Notes under the pieces: model-generated | What the model was told of the DNA's origin: nothing | Database searches by the model: none | Seen by the model: the letters and a program-made list of their open reading frames with translations, nothing else | Shown: positions 16,566-25,103 of the stretch, piece by piece | Numbering within the stretch: position 1 is the stretch's first letter | How the letters are laid out: the number at the start of each line of letters is the position of its first letter | Assembly (NCBI GenBank): GCA_031258005.1 | Contig: JAIRNP010000101.1 | Coordinates: 1 to 45,868 of the forward strand | Origin: Treponema sp. | GTDB lineage: Bacteria > Spirochaetota > Spirochaetia > Treponematales > Breznakiellaceae | Direction of reading: 5' to 3' | DNA length: 45,868 nucleotides | Position numbers and translations under genes: made by a program

Positions 16566-18287
16566 ATGGTGCTAGATCCTCTAAATCCCCTTATTGTCCA
16601 AAGCGACCGGACCGTGCTCCTGGATGTGCATGTCCCCAAGGCGGAAGCGGCCAGAGCTGCCATCATACCCTTTGCGGAACTGGAAAAATCGCCGGAGCAT
16701 ATCCATACTTATCGTATCACCCCCTTGTCCCTGTGGAATGCCGCTAGTGCAGGGTTTTCTCCTCAAGACATCCTCGATGTCCTAAGGGCCTATACCCGCT
16801 ACGAGGTCCCCCCGGAGATTGGAGCAGGTTTTTCCCACCTCATGGCCCGCTATGGGAAAATACGGCTGATAGCCGTTCCTCCTGATACCGAACCCTGTCC
16901 AGCGCTTCCTGAAGAACTGCTCCTGGTTTCTGATGACCCGGCGGTCCTCATGGAGATCGAAGCAGCCCGTGGATTGGCCCCGTATGTGCATAAAATTCCC
17001 CAGGGCTTTTCTCTGCACCTCAAGGATCGGGGAACGATCAAATGGGAACTCATCAAACTGGGGTGGCCGGTGAAAGACGAGGCTCCATTTGTACCGGGGG
17101 AGCCTTTGGATATACGAATCCGGGATACGAGCGCCGAAGGAATCCCCTTCACGCTTCGGCCGTATCAGCGCGAGGCTGCTCAGGCGGTCTTGGGGAACCA
17201 GGATCCTGGTACGGGCTATGGGGTGGTGGTGCTTCCCTGCGGTTCAGGAAAGACGGTGGTGGGTATACTCCTCATGTCCTGGTTAAAAACCCATACCCTG
17301 ATACTTACCCCCCACATTGCGGCAGTACGCCAATGGATAGGGGAACTGCTGGATAAAACCGAGCTTACGCAAGAGCAGATTGCCGAATACACGGGGGACG
17401 GTAAATCAGTGGCCCCGGTTACGGTGGCTACCTACCAGATCCTCACCTGGCGGCCTCATAAAACCGGGGATTTTCCCCACTTCCGCTTGTTCCGGGAACG
17501 AGCCTGGGGACTCATCATCTACGATGAGGTACAACTCCTCCCTGCGCCGGTGTTCCGGATCACCGCGGAACTCCAGGCAGTACGGCGCCTGGGATTGACC
17601 GCTACCCTGGTCCGGGAAGACGGGGCAGAGGATGCGGTATTCAGCCTGGTGGGACCTAAACGGTACGATGTTCCCTGGAAGGACCTGGAGCGTAAGGGCT
17701 GGATTGCCCAGGCTATGTGTACGGAAATACGGCTGGATCTGCCTAAACCCCTCAAAATACCCTATGCCATTGCATCATCCCGGGAGAAATACCGTATTGC
17801 CAGCGAAAATCCCCTCAAAGCCGGGATCGTGCAGTACTTGGTGGATACCCATGAGGAAGATCAGATCCTGGTCATCGGGCAATACCTGGATCAGCTTGGG
17901 TCCCTGGCAAAACTCCTCAAGGCGCCCCTCATAACCGGAAAGACCCCCCAGGGGGAACGGGAAACCCTCTACGATGCGTTTAAAAAATCCCGGTTCCGCC
18001 TCATGGTGGTATCCAAGGTAGCCAACTACGCCATAGATCTCCCGGATGCTTCCATGGCGATCCAAGTCTCCGGGTCTTTCGGATCCCGGCAAGAGGAAGC
18101 CCAGCGTCTCGGCAGGATCCTCAGGCCCAAAGGAAGGGGGCTTGCAGGAAGTCCATCCCCGGGCTTCAATGCCTACTTTTATACGCTCGTCTCCCGGAAT
18201 ACGGTAGAGGAGGGCTTTGCCGCACATCGTCAACAGTTTCTGGTGGAACAAGGCTATACCTATGCAATTCAGGATTGGGCAGGCTAG
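16566..18287 (+). CDS. XPB/Ssl2-type DNA helicase (superfamily 2)
   Basis: The 573-residue protein opens with PLIVQSDRTVLLDVHVPKAEAA, typical of bacterial XPB proteins, which supports this start. An N-terminal damage-recognition-like region leads to the helicase core: Q-region FTLRPYQREA (about 196-205), Walker A LPCGSGKTVV (223-232), Walker B/DEAH-type YDEVQLLPAP (319-328), and TATLVREDG (345-353), which includes the RED motif that marks XPB. Motif VI is QRLGRILRPKGRG near residue 515-527. XPB unwinds DNA in repair and transcription; bacterial versions have 3'-5' helicase activity (established for mycobacteria). Its TAG is followed at once by the ATG of the partner gene, so the two are coupled. 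Confidence 0.93.
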   Translation: MVLDPLNPLIVQSDRTVLLDVHVPKAEAARAAIIPFAELEKSPEHIHTYRITPLSLWNAASAGFSPQDILDVLRAYTRYEVPPEIGAGFSHLMARYGKIRLIAVPPDTEPCPALPEELLLVSDDPAVLMEIEAARGLAPYVHKIPQGFSLHLKDRGTIKWELIKLGWPVKDEAPFVPGEPLDIRIRDTSAEGIPFTLRPYQREAAQAVLGNQDPGTGYGVVVLPCGSGKTVVGILLMSWLKTHTLILTPHIAAVRQWIGELLDKTELTQEQIAEYTGDGKSVAPVTVATYQILTWRPHKTGDFPHFRLFRERAWGLIIYDEVQLLPAPVFRITAELQAVRRLGLTATLVREDGAEDAVFSLVGPKRYDVPWKDLERKGWIAQAMCTEIRLDLPKPLKIPYAIASSREKYRIASENPLKAGIVQYLVDTHEEDQILVIGQYLDQLGSLAKLLKAPLITGKTPQGERETLYDAFKKSRFRLMVVSKVANYAIDLPDASMAIQVSGSFGSRQEEAQRLGRILRPKGRGLAGSPSPGFNAYFYTLVSRNTVEEGFAAHRQQFLVEQGYTYAIQDWAG

Positions 18288-20390
18288 ATGAAGCGAAGCC
18301 GGTTCAGGTCTCTTGATGAATGGAAGGCAGCATTACTGGCCCTCCCGGATGATTCCTACGTTGAGCTGTTACGGAACCTCTTGGGAAACATTAAAACCCC
18401 TTTCCACAAACCTGGGATCCTAGAAGATGCGGTGCGCTTCCTTTCCCAAGAAGCCGTCCAGCAAACCATCGCAGCCTCTATCCACGAAATGGACCATAAG
18501 ATCCTAGCCGGGGCGGCCCTTTTAGAGGAACCCACCGTCCAAGAACTCTGGCAGTTTTTCGCCGGGGAATGGCATTACCTGGAATTCCATGAACGTCTCA
18601 TTAACCTGGAAGAACGGTTCATCCTCTATCGTTTCTCCCAGGAAGGATACCGTCATCTTGCCCTTAATCCCCTGTTGGAACCGATCTTAGGCCCTTTCCT
18701 CGCAGATACAAGCCCCCTCTTCCCGTCCATGCCTTGGGAAGGGGAGCTGTCCGGTTCCGGCGGGAGGCCGCGGGTGGATGACCGGATCTTAGCGAGCCTG
18801 GTGGCGGTGGTACTGGAGGAGGACTATGGGAGAGCCGGCAGGGGCGTCCGTAAAAAGGTCCTGCATACCCTGGACCGGCTGTTCCCCGGGCTTAAAGCCC
18901 CATCCCTCATAGACGCCTTCCGGGGTCTTGGCCTGTTTCATGGTTCAGCCGAAGGGGATGTAACCGGTTTGTACCCTGATGAAGGGCGACTCCGGGCTTT
19001 TCAGCAACTTTCCCCCTGGGAACGGCTTGTCTATGGCGCCGCAGGATTCTGTTGTTTTGGATGGTTTCAAGGTCAGGAGCTAAGCCCCTCCCTTCAAGGA
19101 CAGGTGCGAACCTACGCGGGTTTCATCTATCGGTTCCTTGGATTGCTTGAACCTTCCCGGCAATACCCCAGGGTAAGCCTCCAACGGTTTGGGGAGCTCC
19201 TGATTCGGGAGGGGATAGAACCCCTTCGATCCCAGGACGGGGCTTATAGGTTTGACCTGCTCCTTGAAGCCTTGGAACTCCTGGGCTTGTTGGAACCAGC
19301 TGCCCCGGGCTGTTGGCGGCTTGTACCTGAACCTAGGGCTCCTTCCAAGGCAGCAGGTCCGGTCCTTGCCCTGGATAGGGCTTTTTCTTTGGTGTTGTAT
19401 CCTGAAATTACCTTTGAAGATGCTTTGTCGGTGGCCTTCTTTTCCGTACCCCGGAATCAGAGTGCGGGTATAGCCGAGGTGGGTTTACGCTTTGAACTGA
19501 CCAAATCGTCGGTGATTCGGGGTTTTGACCGGGGTATGGATGCACAGACCATGCTGGACCTGCTGAACCGCCTCTCAGGAAACCGGCTGGACCAGAGCCT
19601 TATATGGACTTTGCAGGATTGGGAGCGGCGCTATGGGGAGGTCTCCCTCCATAAGGGAGTGGTGCTGACCTTAGCGGAGGAGCGGCGGTATCTGGCAGAG
19701 ACGGGCCCGGTGGCTTCCCTGATAACCCGGACTTTAGGGCCTGGGGTGTATGTATTATCCGTGTCGAAACGGTCCGAGGCAGTAGAAGCGCTCCAAAAAG
19801 TGGGGGTTGATATCATAGCCCAGCGTGAGAGCTCCCAAAGGGAAGGTTCCCAAAAGTGCACTTCTCCTACGGGGAAGGCTGGGGACGCGGGGGAATGCCA
19901 GAGATACCCGGCCCTGGAGCAAGAACGGTTCCATCATGCCTTGCAGGACCTATCCCTGAGTGGGGCGGCTCAGGAGGCAGTACAGGCCCGGATAGAAGGG
20001 CGGGTGATCCTCGATGAGTCCCAGCTTGCAGGAAGGGTTATTCGTTCTGAAACGTTTGAGGCCCAGGGACTTGACTATGTGGGAAAGGCCCGTATCGCAC
20101 AACAGGCCATAGCCACCAGGTCCTTACTTGCAGTCTGGTGGTTCCATCCAGAAGAGGGCAGTAAGCATACCCTGGGTATTCCAGAGGCCCTGAAAAAACA
20201 GGGAGGCGAGAGTGTGCTCTTCCTCAAGCCCTTATTCCAGGATGAAAGCGCCGAAAACAGCACCCCGGAGCAGCGCCTCAGCGGTGAAGCCGGATCCCGT
20301 AAGGCTAAAGCCCCACAGGAGACCATCCGCTTGCCCCTGGGCACGATAAGCCGAGTCCGGCGGATTAAACCGTCTTTTTTTGGAGAATAG
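18288..20390 (+). CDS. Helicase_C_3-type XPB partner protein
   Basis: The 700-residue soluble protein abuts the XPB gene (TAGATG). Its middle and C-terminal part resembles the XPB/Ssl2 N-terminal-like domain (Helicase_C_3). A strand FSLVLYPEITFEDALSVAFF (about 365-385) is followed by FELTKSSVIRGFDRGMDAQTMLDLLNRLS, a segment that in relatives reads as rFtpaSl.ral..G..a.ell..L. A GVYVLSVSKRSEAVEALQKVGVDII strand-helix lies near 485-510. Actinobacteria carry the same arrangement of XPB beside such a protein (Rv0861c/Rv0862c in M. tuberculosis). The N-terminal 350 residues are helical and unassigned. A DNA-binding accessory role for the helicase is likely (inference). Confidence 0.75.
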   Translation: MKRSRFRSLDEWKAALLALPDDSYVELLRNLLGNIKTPFHKPGILEDAVRFLSQEAVQQTIAASIHEMDHKILAGAALLEEPTVQELWQFFAGEWHYLEFHERLINLEERFILYRFSQEGYRHLALNPLLEPILGPFLADTSPLFPSMPWEGELSGSGGRPRVDDRILASLVAVVLEEDYGRAGRGVRKKVLHTLDRLFPGLKAPSLIDAFRGLGLFHGSAEGDVTGLYPDEGRLRAFQQLSPWERLVYGAAGFCCFGWFQGQELSPSLQGQVRTYAGFIYRFLGLLEPSRQYPRVSLQRFGELLIREGIEPLRSQDGAYRFDLLLEALELLGLLEPAAPGCWRLVPEPRAPSKAAGPVLALDRAFSLVLYPEITFEDALSVAFFSVPRNQSAGIAEVGLRFELTKSSVIRGFDRGMDAQTMLDLLNRLSGNRLDQSLIWTLQDWERRYGEVSLHKGVVLTLAEERRYLAETGPVASLITRTLGPGVYVLSVSKRSEAVEALQKVGVDIIAQRESSQREGSQKCTSPTGKAGDAGECQRYPALEQERFHHALQDLSLSGAAQEAVQARIEGRVILDESQLAGRVIRSETFEAQGLDYVGKARIAQQAIATRSLLAVWWFHPEEGSKHTLGIPEALKKQGGESVLFLKPLFQDESAENSTPEQRLSGEAGSRKAKAPQETIRLPLGTISRVRRIKPSFFGE

Positions 20391-20737
20391 TGGTTTTGGA
20401 GTATCCAGGACTTTAGGACCATGTTTTTTTGGAAACCCTGGATGAGGATAATTGTTTATACACTAGGGTTGTGGGAAACCTCAGTTTCTGAACAACCCGA
20501 GCGAGACTTTTTCGAGGGCTTACCTTTTGAAAAAACAACCGCTAAAAAACTTCGAGAGCCTCTGGCAAAACCCGGTTGGTTTTGCCAGAGGCTCCTGTAC
20601 CCGTAAGTTTTTAAGGAAAAAGCAGTCTTGTGGCCGTTTTTTCCAAACCTTTGTCATCGGACCAAGGGTCCGCCCGAAAGGGAATCGTGCAAAAGGTTTC
20701 ATTTGTAGGAGAGAATCTGTTTAAGGTGGAAAATTAT
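20391..20737. repeat. Intergenic palindromic element upstream of NYN gene
   Basis: The gap holds a perfect 16-bp hairpin at 20556-20594 (GAGCCTCTGGCAAAAC / GTTTTGCCAGAGGCTC, loop CCGGTTG). Imperfect outer arms (CTAAAAAACTTCG against CGTAAGTTTTTAAG) extend it to roughly 70 bases. TGAACAAC and related blocks recur in other intergenic gaps. The short ORFs on both strands here are by-products of the palindrome. I see no gene. A transcriptional start for the NYN gene should lie here but no clear -35/-10 pair stands out. Confidence 0.7.
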
Positions 20738-21517
20738 ATGCCATTATTGCCTTTTTCAAGCCAGCAAGTCGAAATTAGTCAGGCCAAACTCGCCGTTCTT
20801 ATTGATGCGGATAATACGCAGCCTGCTATTATTGAGGGCCTTTTAGATGAAGTAGCCAAATACGGAGTGGCCAGTGTGAAGCGGATCTACGGCGACTGGA
20901 CCAGTACGAATCTCCGTTCCTGGAAAGATCGGCTCCTGGAATACGCCATCCAGCCTATTCAGCAATTTTCTTATACCAGCGGTAAGAACGCCACCGATTC
21001 CGCGATGATCATTGATGCCATGGACCTGCTCTACAGCGAAAGGCTTGACGGTTTTTGTATTGTTTCCAGTGATTCGGATTTTACCCGCCTGGCGGCACGG
21101 TTACGGGAAAGCGGCCGTATGGTTTACGGATTCGGAGAAAAGAAGACCCCTCGGGCCTTTGTTTCGGTTTGTGATAAATTCATCTACACTGAAATCCTTC
21201 GGGGAGTACAAGAGGAAACTGATGATGATGACGCGAAACACCCCTCTCCGGCCCGTAAGGATTTCAAAGTGGATCGCCGGCTTCTTAAATTACTCAGAGA
21301 TGCGGTGGATGATCTGGCCGATGAATCGGGCTGGGCCTATCTCGGAGGAGTGGGCCAGAAGATCACCCTGCGGTCCAGTGAATTTGACCCCCGGAACTAC
21401 GGCTTCAAAAAGCTGGGGGATCTTTTCCGGGCTATAAGCCAGTTTGAGACTGAAGAGCGGCCCCAGGAGAACAGTACGGGCCGACAGATATATATCCGCT
21501 GGAAAAAACGGAAATAG
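20738..21517 (+). CDS. NYN-domain putative ribonuclease with OST-HTH (LOTUS)-like domain
   Basis: I chose the ATG at 20738 (residue 37 of the tracked ORF), preceded by AAGGTGGA; the product is 259 residues. Residues 15-150 form a NYN (LabA/DUF88) domain of the PIN-like fold, with acidic metal-binding positions: LAVLIDADN at the first strand, KNATDSAMIIDAMDLL in the middle and FCIVSSDSDFTRLAARLRE. The C-terminal part (about 185-255, LLKLLRDAVDDLADESGWAYLGGVG to GFKKLGDLFRAI) matches the OST-HTH/LOTUS fold, an RNA-binding module often fused to NYN. An RNA-cleaving role is inferred from the family. It lies beyond the XPB pair, separated by a palindromic element. Confidence 0.88.
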   Translation: MPLLPFSSQQVEISQAKLAVLIDADNTQPAIIEGLLDEVAKYGVASVKRIYGDWTSTNLRSWKDRLLEYAIQPIQQFSYTSGKNATDSAMIIDAMDLLYSERLDGFCIVSSDSDFTRLAARLRESGRMVYGFGEKKTPRAFVSVCDKFIYTEILRGVQEETDDDDAKHPSPARKDFKVDRRLLKLLRDAVDDLADESGWAYLGGVGQKITLRSSEFDPRNYGFKKLGDLFRAISQFETEERPQENSTGRQIYIRWKKRK

Positions 21518-21835
21518 GGGGCCCGCGAGCGCTCAGGTTGAGGCAGTGCCGACGGCTGCCCCTCCTGGGTGGTCAACCGGGTTTTGCAAGAAGCTCTCCA
21601 TATAGAGGCTTTCCCAAAACTTCAGTTTTTGAACAACTTCTGCTTAAAAGGACTTGTACATGAGTTCGACAGAGAGAAAAAAGTCCGTGAATTCATTCGA
21701 ATAATTCGCTGAAATGAGCGTTCATTCGCGGACTCCTGATATAACCTGAAGCGGGACAAAAAAAGGGGACCCGTACCATCCCGCCGGATTAGCTGCTACG
21801 AAAAGAACGCTGCAGGTTCTTCCCCCCAGGACACC
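21518..21835. repeat. Intergenic region with repeat-element copy and hairpin
   Basis: No gene is visible. GTTTTGCAAGAAGCTC at 21581-21596 is the exact reverse complement of 29755-29770. GAGGCTTTCCCAAAAC at 21605-21620 matches one arm of the 39205-39241 hairpin and is followed by TTCAGTTTTTGAACAAC. An imperfect hairpin AGTCCGTGAAT / ATTCGCGGACT spans 21682-21734. The NYN and pseudokinase genes converge here, so the hairpins may act as two-way terminators. Confidence 0.6.
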
Positions 21836-23323
21836 CTAGGGCTTACGCTGTATGTCCGCGATGCGCCAGGCCCCCCGGTAATGGGTAAGCCGAATCCGAT
21901 CCCGCCGGGAAATGCTCCAGGGAAGACCCGCTTCTTCAGCGGTTTCAGAGCCGGTTTCCCCTGGTCCTGGATCATCAGGATCCCGGAAGGATCCCGGAAG
22001 CCAGAGCAGGTACGAAGCCATAAAGGCTACTTCCCCATCCCTTTCATCCTGGTCTATCCCCGCAAAACGAAGATCAGAAACCCCAAAAACCGTCGCCTCG
22101 GTAGGAGGAGAACCTGCGTTGATCCATGCTTGGGCAGAGAGGATTCCCGATTTCGCCTCGTAGGCTTGGCGAACCCGATTGATCACAAAGAAATTGGTAA
22201 CCATAGCAATGTCATCCTTTCCGGTTTTGGGCATAACGCACGCATCCATCCACAGATGATCCAGGGTTCCCATGGCCTTGTAATAGGTCTCCACCACTTC
22301 TTGGGGACCCATCCCTTGCGTGGTGGGCCTCTGTACCTGGTCGGAGATCACGCTGGTGATCATAAGGACGAGACTCAGGGCCGCAATGGATATCCCCCCG
22401 AGAAGGGTGATGTTCCGATGGATAAACCGTTTGGCTTTTACCTGCAGGGTATGCTGTTTAATAAACCGCTCTTTTTCCAGGATAAGCCGCGCCTGTTTTG
22501 CCGGATCCACGTCATGCAGGTAGGATGCGACGGTGGCGGACCCTGGAGGGCCAAGCAGGTCTTCTAAGGCGCTCAAGACGAGCGGGGCCGCTTCGGCTTG
22601 CTTTGCCTTAAGGAGCGTCAAGGCTCGGTTTATGAGAACGGCCAGGTTGTCATCTAATCCCGGAGCCGCAAGCCTGAGCGGGATAAAAACCCCTTCTCGC
22701 ATGTCCTTATGGAGGATCTCCCGGTTCGTAGAGGGGAAGGGCGGTGCACCGCAGAAGATCCGGTATGCCATGGCCCCGGCGGTAAACGCGGTCCCCGCAA
22801 TTCCTGAGAGATCCGGATGCACATACCCCTCGACCCCGTTAAACCATGTTTCCGGTCCCGCTGCTTTGATACTGTACCGGAGGAGTGCTTCTGGAGGGAA
22901 CAGGATCGCGCCTGAAGGGGCAATAAGGGCTCCTGCAGGCCAGGGAGCAGGAAGACGCTGCTCCTCTTCCAAGAGGAGACATGCCCGGATCCAATACCGC
23001 AGGGCATCCAAGGCCTGGTCCTTTCGGCTATCATCCGTAATGAGCATATCCAGCCTTACACCGGTAAAGGCTGGTCCCCAGATACTCATGGTTCCATGCT
23101 GTTCCCGTACTCCGAGGGGTTTCCAGGGTGTCCATGAACCATCCGGGGCAACTATGGACCCTGCTTGGGTGATAAGATGGGCCAGCTTGAGCCGAGCAAA
23201 GGCTTGGGCAGTAAGCCCCGTATCAAACTCCAGCACCAGCATACCCCTTGCGTCATCCAGGATGATCCGGGGCTTAGGGAGATTCCCGTCTCCGGCCCCC
23301 TGGGTTTCGGGCACCCCACCCAT
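21836..23323 (-). CDS. Membrane-anchored pseudokinase-like protein
   Basis: The 495-residue product resembles a Ser/Thr kinase in its C-lobe only. HPDLSGIAGTAFTAGAMAYRIFCGAPPF (about 165-195) matches the kinase segment D.ysLG.llye.ltG.pPF, and DDNLAVLINRAL follows as in kinase helix H. I see no glycine loop, catalytic HRD or DFG motif, so it should not phosphorylate. A single membrane helix (LLGGISIAALSLVLMITSV, about 318-336) separates it from a C-terminal domain with VETYYKAMGTLDHLWMDACV, which looks NTF2-like. Its start overlaps the nucleoside-kinase-like stop by one base (TAATG), implying coupled translation. It may bind nucleotide or protein as a scaffold (inference). Confidence 0.65.
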   Translation of the reverse strand: MGGVPETQGAGDGNLPKPRIILDDARGMLVLEFDTGLTAQAFARLKLAHLITQAGSIVAPDGSWTPWKPLGVREQHGTMSIWGPAFTGVRLDMLITDDSRKDQALDALRYWIRACLLLEEEQRLPAPWPAGALIAPSGAILFPPEALLRYSIKAAGPETWFNGVEGYVHPDLSGIAGTAFTAGAMAYRIFCGAPPFPSTNREILHKDMREGVFIPLRLAAPGLDDNLAVLINRALTLLKAKQAEAAPLVLSALEDLLGPPGSATVASYLHDVDPAKQARLILEKERFIKQHTLQVKAKRFIHRNITLLGGISIAALSLVLMITSVISDQVQRPTTQGMGPQEVVETYYKAMGTLDHLWMDACVMPKTGKDDIAMVTNFFVINRVRQAYEAKSGILSAQAWINAGSPPTEATVFGVSDLRFAGIDQDERDGEVAFMASYLLWLPGSFRDPDDPGPGETGSETAEEAGLPWSISRRDRIRLTHYRGAWRIADIQRKP

Positions 23324-24978
23324 TAATATTTAAACTCACTCTCCCCGATAAACTCCCTGAGGATACTCTGTCCCGGTACGTATTGAGGAGGAATAGGAGC
23401 GAAGTTCCTGAGGAAGGAGAGGAGCCGTACTGCTTCGGCATATTCGGGGTTATGAGGTTTCACCGAATGGAGCAGCGGCTCCGCGTAGAATTTCAACACC
23501 GACAACTCATAATTCAAGGCGGAGTTAAAAGCCACATCCGCCCCGTTCTGGAAGGGAAAAATATACCGCCGCTCTCCCCGCTGTACACTGGGCCACATCT
23601 TAATAGTATTTACCGCACTGGCGCCCCGGAACTGGTTATCCCGGACCATGCGCCGCAGGAGCCGGTGATCGCTTGTAGGGATCCGGTTGTGATCATCCAA
23701 GTTAAGATGGGTCAACGCAGAAACATACAATTTGAATTGGGTATCCCGATGGATTTGGGGGGTAAGGGCATCGTTAAGGCTATGGATACCCTCTATAATC
23801 AGTATGGTCCGCGGGCTAAGGCGGATCTTCCTGCCTCCCCCTTCCCGGCGACGGCCGGTCTTAAAATCATAGAGGGGAAGGCTTACTTCCTCCCCATTAA
23901 AGAGGTCCAGAAGCTGTTGATTGAAATAGGGGATATCCAGGGCTTCCAGACATTCGTAGTCCGGTTCACCTTTCTCATCCCGGGGCGTTTTATCGGTGTT
24001 CACATAATAATCATCGAGTCCAATAGGGATAGGTTCAATTCCCATTACTTTAAGCTCAATGGAAAGCCGTTTTGCCGTCGTGGTTTTCCCGGAACTGGAA
24101 GGCCCGGCAATAAGCACTATTTTTACGGTTTCTTTTCTGGCATAGATGAGATCCGCAATTTCAGCTAATTTTTTTGCCTGAAATGCTTCGGCGATCCTGA
24201 TATAATCTTTGAAGGTCCGCTCCCGGACGATCCGGTTAAGATGGCCCACTGCATGCAGGCCCACGATGCGGCCCCATTCCTTGTATTTATTATACACCGA
24301 GAAGATGATAGGGCTATCTTCAAAGGGCGTCAGGGTCATACCCTGTCCGATTCCAGGAAAACAGAGGAGGAAGCCCTCTTGGTAGGGGATAAGATCAAAG
24401 ACGGCAAGAAGACCTGTACGGGGTACCAGGGCCTCGATGTAGAGGTCGGTAAATTCCCCGCATTCATTGATCGGTACTTTGGAATCGCTCCGTTCCTCCA
24501 GGAGCAGGGCGGTATCGGTTTGTCCGTTTTTTTTAAAAAGGCTCAGGGCTTCGGTATAGGCCATAAGGCGCACGGTTATCGGAAGATCTGCTTGAACCAG
24601 GGCCTGCATTTCCCACTTCAGCGATGCAATGTCCTCTTTGGCAGGGATTCCCACCAAAAAGGTATAGTAATAACTGTTGCCCAAGGAATGACCTATATAG
24701 AGTTTTCGGTCGGGAAATAATTTTTGTGCTGCCATGGCAAGCAGGAAGGCCAAAGAACGCCGGTATATCATCGTCCCTTCAGGGGTTTCCAAAGACACCG
24801 GTTCCACCCAGGCATGCACCTCAAGGGGTACAGAAAGGGGAAGAATTTCGTTGTTGACTTTAACTGCCGCTAATTTTTCAGGGGCTACGCCAAAATGTTC
24901 GATTAACGTTTCCGCGGGGGTTCCGAAAGGACAGGTAAGGGAACCGCCATCAGCAAAGGTAACCTGTATTTCATGCAT
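23323..24978 (-). CDS. Uridine kinase-like protein fused to TGS and ThrRS-type SAD domains
   Basis: The 551-residue protein starts with a TGS-like domain (residues 1-60), then a region like the second additional domain of threonyl-tRNA synthetase (about 65-250, FPDRKLYIGHSLGNSYYYTF). A P-loop kinase follows, with Walker A IAGPSSSGKTT at 290-300 and GLDDYYV, then TILIIEGIHSLND and DHRLLRRMVRD. This matches the bacterial nucleoside kinases that carry ThrRS-like N-terminal domains. It probably phosphorylates uridine or another nucleoside; the N-terminal role is unclear. An AAGGAG site precedes the ATG. A pseudokinase-like gene overlaps its stop by one base. Confidence 0.88.
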   Translation of the reverse strand: MHEIQVTFADGGSLTCPFGTPAETLIEHFGVAPEKLAAVKVNNEILPLSVPLEVHAWVEPVSLETPEGTMIYRRSLAFLLAMAAQKLFPDRKLYIGHSLGNSYYYTFLVGIPAKEDIASLKWEMQALVQADLPITVRLMAYTEALSLFKKNGQTDTALLLEERSDSKVPINECGEFTDLYIEALVPRTGLLAVFDLIPYQEGFLLCFPGIGQGMTLTPFEDSPIIFSVYNKYKEWGRIVGLHAVGHLNRIVRERTFKDYIRIAEAFQAKKLAEIADLIYARKETVKIVLIAGPSSSGKTTTAKRLSIELKVMGIEPIPIGLDDYYVNTDKTPRDEKGEPDYECLEALDIPYFNQQLLDLFNGEEVSLPLYDFKTGRRREGGGRKIRLSPRTILIIEGIHSLNDALTPQIHRDTQFKLYVSALTHLNLDDHNRIPTSDHRLLRRMVRDNQFRGASAVNTIKMWPSVQRGERRYIFPFQNGADVAFNSALNYELSVLKFYAEPLLHSVKPHNPEYAEAVRLLSFLRNFAPIPPQYVPGQSILREFIGESEFKY

Positions 24979-25103
24979 GGTAACTTCTCCTTATGGGGCT
25001 AGTATAACCTAGCGTATAGATTAAGGATAGGGTTATGCAGGATAAACCATAAAAAACTGCCCGGAACAGACCCGAATGAAACCATAGGGATCAAGAGGGA
25101 CGC

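Noticed and set aside
20421-20724. Several 60-65 residue ORFs on both strands
   Set aside because: They arise from the palindromic element, so both strands read alike; no ribosome binding sites.
22533-23333. 266-residue plus ORF over the pseudokinase-like gene
   Set aside because: Antisense to a gene with a coupled start and sensible domains; composition is Ser/Arg/Pro-rich shadow type.
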